In this document: piece after piece, positions 1-9,780 of the stretch | Numbering within the stretch: position 1 is the stretch's first letter | How the letters are laid out: each line of letters starts with the position of its first letter | Assembly: GCA_000469685.2 (NCBI GenBank) | Contig: LS997567.1 | Coordinates: 36,705,505 to 36,769,504, forward strand | Length of the DNA stretch: 64,000 nt | Reading direction: 5' to 3' | Source: Haemonchus contortus | Lineage: Eukaryota; Nematoda; Chromadorea; Rhabditida; Trichostrongylidae | The notes under the pieces: generated by a model | The model's database searches: none | What the model was told of the DNA's origin: nothing | What the model saw: the letters and a program-made list of their open reading frames with translations, nothing else | Made by a program: the position numbers and the translations under genes

Positions 1-779
1 TCAGTGCAGAACGCCATCTTAGTCCTTCTCTTTTTAGGCAGCCTGTTTCGGCCCTGAGATTTTAGCAGCCTCCCCCGAGCGGTCCTACCCAACGCTGCCG
101 TATTGGGGGATCCCTCAGGTTCAGGGGAATGAGGCTCATTTCTACTACCGTTTTTGGCGTGAAGATACCCAACGTGCAGCTCTGACGTGTGGGTTGGACG
201 AGGGGCTTTGTTTTTGGAGGCGGCCCCAAATCGCCTGCCAAATACTTCCCAGTCACTCGAATGCAAGCTTTCGGCCGAGTCGAGGGGCAGGATACCAACT
301 GCACCCACAGACTCTCCACACACGTGTGCGTGGATACGCCTACGAGAAACAGAAGGTTTATCGACCCAGCTCAGCAGGATCAAGGAGTCCATCCCCTGAA
401 TGCACCTGCGCCTCCGGGCAAGTACCGGTGACTTTTGGACAGCGGTTAATTCCCTTATCCGCCACCTGGGGACGCCCTACGTAGCCTCGTCACTAACCGG
501 CTGGGGATCTTTCAGTGAGAACTAGCGGAACTGAACTCAGTGAAGGAGATCAGTAGATTATATAGTCATGAGACATATATGCAGATATATATATATGTAT
601 AGTATATATAAACATAGTTAGCTACCGATTGACGCTACTGAGCCAGCAGTAGGGTCTGTTTTCATGGTAATGAGATACGACCTGCATACGCCCTACATGC
701 TGCGGCCCCATGCTTGGTTATTTTATATTTTCGGTTATCTGGCAGGTAACTGTGTTATGAGACGCGTTTCGTGTGATAG
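1..779. other. No gene recognised; short AT microsatellite
   Basis: Short overlapping open frames occur on both strands in the first 480 bases, but none shows a recognisable domain, splice structure or consistent coding pattern. An AT-rich dinucleotide-like stretch lies near 580-612. I see no RNA gene. Confidence 0.5.
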
Positions 780-1065
780 GCTGCTTCCATAGTCCGTCGG
801 CCGGCCGGCCGGCGTGCGCGAGACATTGCTAGGGGGGAGGAAGGCGGCAGACGGTCGGTGGAGGGGTTGAAACCAAGAAGAACAAGATCAAAACCAAACA
901 ATCAGGGGCTCGTACAAATGGTTTTTGATCTTGTCTCTCCTTGTTTACAGCCCTTCGAGGGGATGACCGACCGTCTGCCGCCCTCCTCCCCCCTAGCACT
1001 GCCTCGCGCACGCCTGCACGCCGACACGTCGGCACGCCGGCCGGCCGACGGACTATGAAAGCAGC
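780..1065. repeat. GC-rich foldback (inverted) repeat, possible MITE
   Basis: The left arm starting GCTGCTTCCATAGTCCGTCGG (780-800) is matched in reverse complement, with one mismatch, by CCGACGGACTATGAAAGCAGC (1045-1065). Pairing continues inward through GGCCGGCCGG, the GGGGGGAGG / CCTCCCCCC blocks, CAGACGGTCGGT / ACCGACCGTCTG and ACAAGATCAAAA / TTTTGATCTTGT, with small indels. Only about 20 bases in the middle are unpaired. It encodes nothing recognisable, and I see no clear target-site duplication. A non-autonomous DNA transposon (foldback or MITE) is the simplest reading. Confidence 0.8.
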
Positions 1066-1203
1066 CATAGCTGTTTCTTTTTTTTTGTCAGTGCCCACCA
1101 TTTTTGGCGCCAATGTGGGTCCAAGTGCAATCTTTAACCGTCCCCCTTGCTTTTCATGTGTGGTATTTTCTACCATGACTATGCACACCTTTGAGTGCTC
1201 TCG

Positions 1204-1230
1204 AATAAATAAATAAATAAATAAATAAAT
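1204..1230. repeat. (AAAT)n microsatellite
   Basis: About seven tandem AAAT units directly abut the start of the 184-bp satellite array. Confidence 0.95.
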
Positions 1231-4195
1231 ACCAGACCGTCAATATGTTTCACGTGAATATTCAGATTTTCTGCATAATTTAATACGAACCTCCGATAAA
1301 ATAGAGCGATCATCAATAGCGATTGGGTGCTGGAAGGTTGCATCTGTAGTACAGCAGCATTGCTGCTCTGGTCTGGCTGGTATGGAGGAATCTGAAGCAA
1401 GTGCTGTTACCGTATCAGACCGTCACTATGGTCCACGTAAATATTCGAATTTGCTGATTTAATTAAAACAAACCTCCGATAAGACAAAGCGATCATTAAT
1501 AGCGATTGGTTGGTGCACTGGCTGCATCTGTAGTGCAGCGTCATTGCTACACTGGTCTAGCCGAATTGGATGAATCTGAAGCAAGTGCTGTTACCGTATC
1601 AGATCGATACTATGGTCCACGTGAATATTCCGAGTTGCTGCACAATATAAGATAAACCTCTAGCAGAATAGAGCGATCATAAACAGCGATTGGTTGATGC
1701 GCTGGCTGCATCTGTAGTGTAACGACATTGCTGCTCTGGTCTGGCTGACTTGGATGAGTCTGAAGCAAGTGCTGTTACCGTATCAGACCGCCACTATGGT
1801 CCACGTAAATATTCGAATTTGCTGATTTAATTAAAACAAACCTCCGATAAGACAAAGCGATCATTAATAGCGAATAGCGATTGGTTGGTGGACTGGCTGC
1901 ATCTGTAGTGCAGCGTCATTGCTACACTGGTCTAGCCGAATTGGATGAATCTGAAGCAAGTGCTGTTACCGTATCAGATCGATACTATGGTCCACGTGAA
2001 TATTCCGAGTTGCTGCACAATATAAGATAAACCTCTAGCAGAATAGAGCGATCATAAACAGCGATTGGTTGATGCGCTGGCTGCATCTTTAGTGTAACGA
2101 CATTGCTGCTCTGGTCTGGCTGACTTGGATGAGTCTGAAGCAAGTGCTGTTATCGTACCAGACCGTTACTATGTTCCACGTAAATATTCGAATTTGCTGA
2201 TTTAATTAAAACAAACCTCCGATAAGACAAAGCGATCATTAATAGCGATTGGTTGGTGCACTGGCTGCATCTGTAGTGTAACGACATTGCTGCTCTGGTC
2301 TGGCTGACTTGGATGAGTCTGAAGCAAGTGCTGTTATCGTACCAGACCATCACTATGTTCCACGTGAGTATTCCGAGTTGCTGCACAATATAAGATAAAC
2401 CTCTAGCAGAATAGAGCGATCATAAACAGCGATTGGTTGATGCGCTGGCTGCATCTGTAGTGTAACGACATTGCTGCTCTGGTCTGGCTGACTTGGATGA
2501 GTCTGAAGCAAGTGCTGTTATCGTACCGAGCAAGTGCTGTTATCGTACCAGACCATCACTATGTTCCACGTGAGTATTCCGAGTTGCTGCACAATATAAG
2601 ATAAACCTCTAGCAGAATAGAGCGATCATAAACAGCGATTGGTTGATGCGCTGGCTGCATCTGTAGTGTAACGACATTGCTGCTCTGGTCTGGCTGACTT
2701 GGATGAGTCTGAAGCAAGTGCTGTTATCGTACCAGACCGTTACTATGTTCCACGTAAATATTCGAATTTGCTGATTTAATTAAAACAAACCTCCGATAAG
2801 ACAAAGCGATCATTAATAGCGATTGGTTGGTGCACTGGCTGCATCTGTAGTGCAGCGTCATTGCTACACTGGTCTAGCCGAATTGGATGAATCTGAAGCA
2901 AGTGCTGTTACCGTATCAGATCGATACTATGGTCCACGTGAATATTCCGAGTTGCTGCACAATATAAGATAAACCTCTAGCAGAATAGAGCGATCATAAA
3001 CAGCGATTGGTTGATGCGCTGGCTGCATCTGTAGTGTAACGACATTGCTGCTCTGGTCTGGCTGACTTGGATGAGTCTGAAGCAAGTGCTGTTATCGTAC
3101 CAGACCATCACTATGTTCCACGTGAGTATTCCGAGTTGCTGCACAATATAAGATAAACCTCTAGCAGAATAGAGCGATCATAAACAGCGATTGGTTGATG
3201 CGCTGGCTGCATCTGTAGTGTAACGACATTGCTGCTCTGGTCTGGCTGACTTGGATGAGTCTGAAGCAAGTGCTGTTACCGTATCAGACCGCCACTATGG
3301 TCCACGTAAATATTCGAATTTGCTGATTTAATTAAAACAAACCTCCGATAAGACAAAGCGATCATTAATAGCGAATAGCGATTGGTTGGTGGACTGGCTG
3401 CATCTGTAGTGCAGCGTCATTGCTACACTGGTCTAGCCGAATTGGATGAATCTGAAGCAAGTGCTGTTACCGTATCAGATCGATACTATGGTCCACGTGA
3501 ATATTCCGAGTTGCTGCACAATATAAGATAAACCTCTAGCAGAATAGAGCGATCATAAACAGCGATTGGTTGATGCGCTGGCTGCATCTGTAGTGTAACG
3601 ACATTGCTGCTCTGGTCTGGCTGACTTGGATGAGTCTGAAGCAAGTGCTGTTATCGTACCAGACCGTTACTATGTTCCACGTAAATATTCGAATTTGCTG
3701 ATCTAATTAAAACAAACCTCCGATAAGACAAAGCGATCATTAATAGCGATTGGTTGGTGCACTGGCTGCATCAGTAGTGTAACGACATTGCTGCTCTGGT
3801 CTGGCTGACTTGGATGAGTCTGAAGCAAGTGCTGTTATCGTACCAGACCATTACTATGTTCCACGTAAATATGCGGATTTGCTGATTCAATTAAAATGAA
3901 CCTCCGCTAAAATAGAGCGATAATCAATAGCAGTTGGGTGGTGGGCTGGTTGCATGGTAGTGTAGCAGCATTGCTGCTCTGGTCTGGCTGACATGGAGGA
4001 ATCTGAAGCAAGTGCTGTTACCGTATCAGACCATCACTATGTTTCGCAAGAGTATTCCGAGTTGTGCATAATGTGAGACTAACCTTCGAAAGTAGAGCTA
4101 TCATGTTCAGTAGCTGGTAACTGCGCTGGCTGACTTTGTTGAGCAGCAACATCGCTGCTCTACGCCGACTGACTCGGAGGAACCTGGAGCAGGTC
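1231..4195. repeat. Satellite array, 16 units of about 184 bp, two unit types
   Basis: The landmarks CAGACC..ACTATG, CCACGT(A/G)A, GCGATTGGTTG, CTGGCTGCAT and GAAGCAAGTGCTGTTA recur every 184 bases (for example at 1413, 1597 and 1781). Two types are visible. One has CCACGTAAATATTCGAATTT and a GATTTAATTAAAAC stretch. The other has CCACGTGAATATTCCGAG (containing the palindrome CACGTG) and a GCACAATATAAG stretch. They alternate for most of the array, with two places where the CACGTG type occurs twice in a row. One unit carries a 22-base tandem duplication (2507-2550). Two units share the same 7-base insertion (near 1870 and 3371). The last unit (from about 4020) is the most diverged, as expected at an array edge. 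No long frame is conserved across units. Confidence 0.95.
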
Positions 4196-4249
4196 TTCTC
4201 TTATTGTAATCAATCCGAACATATAATACACAAAGACTAGCAAGGATAC

Positions 4250-4542
4250 CATCGATTTAGATTCATCGGAGTTATCGGTTTCGGTATCTGAAGAAGGTGA
4301 CGAAGAAATTTTCATGGCTTTGGTGGATTCATCAGCGGATAGTGGCGTTGGAACCTAAAAATGAGAGTAGGACCTAATCCTACTACGGAGTAGTCTGTGA
4401 ACCAATAACCACCCGTAAAGACACATACCACAACCGCTTCCACTTCCAATTCTGCGGCCTGACTCTGTGGCGGACGAAGAAGCAAGTTTTTCAAATCGAT
4501 CGCAAGTCTGCGAGCCAATACGTTAGGCACAGGTTGGGGGCC
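4250..4542 (-). CDS. Candidate gene fragment: two exons separated by a 74-bp intron
   Basis: On the minus strand an acceptor ending CGTTTTAG precedes exon 4429-4542 (38 codons). Its donor GTATGTGT opens a 74-base intron ending in CATTTTTAG, followed by exon 4250-4354 (35 codons) with a donor GTATCC. Both exons are open, both are whole numbers of codons, and all junctions are phase 0, which supports a real splice pattern. The first exon is basic then hydrophobic (ARRLAIDLKNLLLRPPQ). The second is Ser/Asp/Glu rich (SSSPSSDTETDNSDES), like a disordered acidic linker. No family was recognised. I see no start or stop codon belonging to it. The downstream side runs straight into the 184-bp satellite, so the gene either has the satellite in an intron or is truncated by it. 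Confidence 0.45.
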
Positions 4543-6099
4543 CTAAAACGAAAAGATACATGAAAAAGGGAGTGGGCACTACCCTTTCATGTGCGTTGTG
4601 CTCGGTGCACGAAATTTCCATCGAAATGGCCGTGATCACTGAGAACTTCAAGTAGCGTTATTATGTTATGTGCTGGCTATTATCCAAACACCCACGCTCC
4701 CAGCGTATGCCTCTGCTCCATACGGATCATCCACTTCAATCCTGCTGCAACTATTACCTATTTTAACACATGCGACAACTGATCGAGCGGCTGTAGTTCC
4801 ACGACGACGAGAAATGGCCAGAAATAGAGTGTCACTTGGTCAATCTACGTTTTTGTAGGAAGACGTCTATCTAACATTCATTACCCCATGGTTGCACACC
4901 CTAGACATTAATGAACCTCTGATTTCTATACAGCTCTTTGAACTCAAGTTAATTTAAAAAGTTAGTTGGGTTGAATGAAATGAAGATCAAATGGGCGTTC
5001 GGAATCAAGTGGTACGTGTATGCTTTCCGGCACCTCTGACTTCTGAGTATTACAATGTCGTTGATACGAATACAAAAGAAGGAAGGCTCTCAAGGCGATA
5101 GAACCATAATCATTTCTAATAAAAATGTATACCACATCACCCATAATCATCAAAGTCTACATCTGAAGACGTAGATTACTGCGGCTCCTCAATTATTTGG
5201 ATAAAGCAACATGAAATCTACACAAAAGGGCTGTTATTTGTAGGAACCTAGTAAACTACCCACGGTATATTTTCAGTGAACGTCAAGTTTTTCAAAAGGA
5301 AGTAATAGATGTGTAGATGAATCAGAAGTAGGTTCCGTTAGCAAAGAGAGTATGATCCGATCTGTTCACATGCATGAGAGCAAAGTTTTACATGAAATCA
5401 TTGACAGGAGTATACTCAGCACACATTTTGATTCACGGAAGCCGAAGTAAACATACTTCATCATCGGCGCCGCTCAAGAAGGCTGCTGCCAATCTGCTTT
5501 GTTTCCCTTCTTTATAGAGTTGCTGAAAGAGATACAAAATCTCACCGAATTCTGGTCAAGGGAGAGCGTAAATACTCACTCCATACATCCTTTCAGCCAT
5601 TGGCGTTTTGAATTTCTTTTCATTCTCTCCTGAGGACATTGATCCTGTCAATATAAAAATGGTTGGTCTTGAAAAAATTTAGAGAGAAGAATCAACGCAA
5701 GATCGATATTGGTGATGGACGGCTCACGGAGTGAGACGATCAAATGCAAAACTACAGATCCAACAGAAGGTTTCTAGCATTTGGGCAGTATTTTTGGCAT
5801 GGACCCAGAAACGTCATCGGTTACTAATTCATCAACGAAAAAACGAAATTTTCAACACAAAGTTGTAAGCACTGAAAGTCTAATACTTGCATTTACGGGA
5901 TATCGAAATGAAAGATGAGATAGCGGCAGGAAAAGAACAAGCTGAAATACGTTAGCGCTAGATAATCCGTTCACTGAAAAAACCAACTTTTTATCTTTAG
6001 AAAGAAATATATCATCTTTATCATTTTATATCATCTAAAGGAGGAGAATTTGTGGTAGGGAGATACCTCTATTTACCGACCAATCTCAGCCAAGGACTT
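4543..6099. other. No confident gene; intergenic or intronic
   Basis: A short open stretch at 4670-4858 on the plus strand and its minus-strand counterpart (which reads RIEVDDPYGAEAYAGS) might hold another exon of the minus-strand candidate, but the splice sites are ambiguous. The rest, 4860-6099, is AT-rich with no recognisable coding or RNA feature. Confidence 0.4.
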
Positions 6100-7484
6100 T
6101 CAAATGCAGTGTCGCAGACTGAACCGAGTATGGATGACTAATGCCAAATCAGCGGGTTTGGATCATTCCTTGATAACACAGCTCGAAATCGAGTCACCGT
6201 GTTGCCCCGTGCTATACTTGCTGATAAAAACACATAAGTTCGCAACAACGGACGATTCGGCATCAATTGCCTACACCTTGATCAAAGTTCGGTCTATCGT
6301 CAGCTGCGTGGGTGGCCCCACTGATCGGATAGCATGGTTTCCCAACGTAATCTTGGTGCGGCTCTCAAATATACACCCTATCAACCTGACAAATGCCCAG
6401 ATGTTCCTGAACAAGCTTCAGGACATCCGGGTGTTCCTGAAGCTTCAACCCAACAGTACCCCAAAACTTCAATCCAGCAGTGCCTGCGTCATGGAATCAG
6501 GATCAATGGAATTGATGTAGAGAGTCTCTACACGTACGTGAGTAATGTTTCCGCCATGGAAGCAGTACTACAACTGCTAAATCAGTGTCAAAGCATGATC
6601 AACATGCATGGATTCTCTATTGGTCAAGTGATGCCATTGTTAAAAGAATGTTTTAGTTGCAACATTTTTAGGTGGTCGGGAGAGTATTACGAGCAGATCA
6701 GGGGCTTAGCTATGGGGCTACGTCTGGCGCCTATTCTGGTCATAGTCTTCATGCCCAAAATTGAAGCGCCAGTTTTAGAACACCGCCCCGTGCTCTACTG
6801 CCGCTATATTGATGACTGCTTCGTAGTTTGCTCGACGCAAGAACAGATGGATATGTGTTCTGTCCTACTTAACACTCGACCCAGCACATCCGACTGGCAC
6901 GAGAACGACCCTATGGAAGCTGGCTTCCTTTCTGAATGTACAAGTGAGGCTGCACAGCGGGATGCTTTCAACGAAATGGTACAGGAAGCCAAGCAACAAG
7001 AATATCATCGTGCATTGCCACTCGGCTCATCCTTTTCGGACTAAGCGGGCCGTTGTAAGGAATATGTTCCGTACAGCAGCCAGTGTCTGCAGCGGAGAAA
7101 ATGAGCGAAAAGATGAAGATGAAGTGAAGATGGCACACGAAATAGCTGCGCTCAATGGCTACGTACATTCCTCGACCTCCTACAGGGAAAGAAATGCGGT
7201 CGCTAACAACAGAACCCGTAGAACCTTTCTGAACGGCACAATTCCATTCATCGTCTCTGATGAGGTTAGCACTTCCATAAGGAAGTGCCTGAGGATGTCG
7301 GTTCTGGAAAATCTAACTGCCATTATAGATGTACCCCCTACAACCTAAGGCATCGACTGGTTCGCAATCGGCTCTACGATCGCTCATGTACCACCCCTAA
7401 CTGTGTGGTCTACCCAGCCGGCAAGGAAGGCGACTGCACAATTGCAGGGGTGGTCTACGAGATCACATGTTGCAGTTGTGGAGA
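6100..7484 (+). mobile_element. Penelope-like retroelement, decayed, 5' truncated, 3' interrupted
   Basis: Conceptual translation across frameshifts gives, in order, PVLYLLIKTHK, SIVSCVGGPTDRIAWF, GIDVESLYTYVSN, RWSGEYYEQIRGLAMGLRLA and the catalytic YIDD (6805-6816). It continues with TKWYRKPSNKNIIVH, KRAVVRNMFRTA and LVRNRLYDR, and then the start of a GIY-YIG nuclease domain (CTIAGVVYEITC). The reverse transcriptase plus C-terminal GIY-YIG arrangement is that of Penelope-like elements. The reading frame changes near 6490, 6930 and 7330, so it is a pseudogene. The coding match begins near 6104, so the N-terminal part is missing. The homology stops at 7484, exactly where a minus-strand RTE 3' end begins. 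It would have copied RNA into telomere- or target-primed DNA. Confidence 0.85.
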
Positions 7485-9585
7485 GGTATCACCTGTCGTC
7501 CCGTTGATCATCGACTTCCTCGAGCGGGCGCCAGTAACGTCTTCATCCGTCCCTGTTACGAGTCAGAGTGGTCCAGTGAATCGTCCTCGCTTCAGGGACA
7601 CGAGGTTCAACATTCCTTTCGTTCAGAGCTCTCGTGAAGAAGTCTGGCCATCTTGTTGGCGGCCTTCCTGGAGTTCGTTTGATGTCCCGAGGGATCCAGT
7701 CAGTAACCGCCCTTGTCCAACGGTCATCACTATATCACATAACGTGTCCGGCCCACCTGCTCTTCGATTTCTTAGCGTAATCAACGGCATCCCTGATCTT
7801 CGTTCGGTGACAGAGCTCGGAACTCCGGATTCCCTTCTGCACTTGCGTGTATAGGGAAATCCCGAGCATCGTCCTTTACAAAGCGCGTTGAATAACGCTG
7901 ACAGCATGCTCATCCTGCTTTCGCAGAGTCCAGGTCTCCGAGGCGTACGTCAAAGCAGAAGGACAGCAGTGTCGAAAAGGGGAGCGCGGAGCCGAATATT
8001 CTGTGTCTTCTTCACTACTCCCTCAATATTCTTAAATGCTCCCCACGCCGCGCGTTTCCTTCTGCACAGCTCTGGAGCTAGGTCGTTCATCATGTTGACT
8101 TCTCAACCTAGGTACACATAGCCAGAGGAAATATTCGTTCCGTTTAGCGTAAAGGGAGCATCAGGTACCAATCCGTTGCCCATGAACATCGTCTTCGTTG
8201 AGTTCAGTCTCAATCCTATCTTTCCACAAGCATTGTCAAATTCGGCCAGCATTCGTTCCGCCTGCTCGATGTTCGGTGTTATGAGCACGATGTCGTCTGC
8301 AAAGCGGAAGTGATGTAGATAGCGGCCGTCGACCTTCACTCACAGGTCTTCCCATTCCAAATGACGCATGATATTCTCGAGAGCGGCACTGAAAAAATTG
8401 GGCGATATGGTATCGCCCTGCCGGACACCTCTCTTCACGTTGATAATATTTAAGTTCCTTGAAGAATGGTGAAATCTCGGTCGTAAAGTTGTCGTAGAGC
8501 TCACGAAGCATCCTTATATATTGAGTAGGAACACCCTGGTTGCCCAGGGCTTCGATTACCGCTTCTGTCTCGACAGTGTCGAGAGCTTTCCTCAAATCGA
8601 TGAACGTAAGACATAGCGGCATTTTGTACACTCGCGATACTTCAATGAGTCTTGTAAGAGTGTGGATATGATCAATTGTACTGAACCCTCTCCGATACCC
8701 TGCTTGCTCGCATGGCTGTCCTTCATCTAATATTCTGCCAATCCTGTTCAGGATGACACAAGTGAAAAGCTTGTAGATTACGGACAGCAGGCAGATTGGG
8801 CGATAATTGCCAAAATCGTCTGGATCTCCCTTTTTGTACAGCAACACAGTCTTGCCAGTTTTCTACTACGTGGGCACTTTGCATTCCGACAGGTACCGCG
8901 TGTAGAGCCTAGCCAGAGGTCTGACTATAACTGGTGGAAGACTCTTCAGATGTTCTGGTTTGGTCCTATCCGGACCGAGATCGGGACCGAGAGCCGTACA
9001 CTTCTTCATCGACTTCATGGCATGTCGAATTTGGGAAGGGAGAACTGAAGGAGCGATAATTCTTTTTGTCTAAGATGGTGGGTAGGCGGGCAGACGCGGC
9101 TGTCGAAGGGATCCGAGTAGAAGTCGTAGATGACCTTCTCCATTGCCCTTCGAGATGCAGTAACTGCTCCGTCAGGACGACGAAAGGAAGTCATCTTGGT
9201 CTTGTAAATGGCGAAGCTCCGTCGGGCTTTGCGTATACTCTTTCCCGCCTCGTCCATAACAGCTGCTTCTCTCTCTTTCTGACCTTCCTTTATCGCTTCT
9301 CTGCGTAGTTTCGCAAGTTTGGACGTTTGTTGATGATTGCCTGAAGTTCGTGCGATTCCACGCTGGCGTGTCAGCTCGAGCTCGAAAGTCTTCGAAGAGA
9401 GTTGTCTCGTGGCTACTTGTAGACTCTGCTTTCCTAGCACTACCGTGAAGATGTTCGACGAGTCGGTTTTGTTCTTCATCGATGTTGTCGATAATGTAAT
9501 CTTCCCATTTGCTCGCAAGGAAAGCAAAGTGGACCCTTTTTGTGGAGGGGCTTCGTTTACTAAACTTCATAGCTCTCTCCACGCA
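7485..9585 (-). mobile_element. RTE-clade non-LTR retrotransposon, 5' truncated, frameshifted
   Basis: Read on the minus strand from about 9582 downward. The pre-RT segment (KWEDYIIDNIDEEQNRLVEH, SRRAMEKVIYDFYSD) is followed by RT motifs (VLLYKKGDPDDFGNYRPICL, EQAGYRRGFSTIDHIHTLTR, LTFIDLRKALDTVETEAV). The catalytic FADD follows (8292-8303, in HFRFADDIVLITP). The C-terminal domain ends in a short acidic tail before a TGA near 7492. Several frameshifts and stop codons break it. The N-terminal endonuclease is absent, as is usual for 5' truncation. The 3' end is GGTGATACC-like, matching the (AGGTGATAC) tail of the second copy at 15116. It lies inside the GIY-YIG region of the Penelope-like element. 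Confidence 0.9.
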
Positions 9586-9592
9586 ACTAAAG

Positions 9593-9780
9593 GGAAGGAA
9601 ATGAAGTGAAATGAAATGAAATGAAATGAAAGGAAAGGAAAGGAAAGGAAAGGAAAGGAAAGGAAGGAAAGGAAAGGAAATGAAATGAAATGAAATGAAA
9701 GGAAAGGAAAGGAAAGGAAAGGGAAGGAAAGGAAAGGAAAGGAAAGGGGAAAGAATGGGATAGGATAGGATAGGATAGAA
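9593..9780. repeat. Pentanucleotide microsatellite (GAAAT / GAAAG / GGATA)
   Basis: Roughly 185 bases of five-base units: blocks of TGAAA, then GGAAA, TGAAA again, GGAAA again, and finally GGATA. It sits only a few bases from the 5' truncation point of the RTE copy. The apparent Phe/Ser/Leu-rich reading frames across it are repeat artefacts. Confidence 0.95.

Noticed and set aside
62..484. Several overlapping open frames of 70-96 codons on both strands
   Set aside because: They overlap in three frames and two strands, have no recognised domain, and lack splice or promoter context.
829..1216. Open frames across the GC-rich foldback
   Set aside because: GC-rich inverted repeats generate stop-poor frames on both strands; the sequence is explained by the palindrome.
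1231..4195. CRISPR array
   Set aside because: Whole 184-base units are repeated without unique spacers, and the context is a eukaryotic genome.
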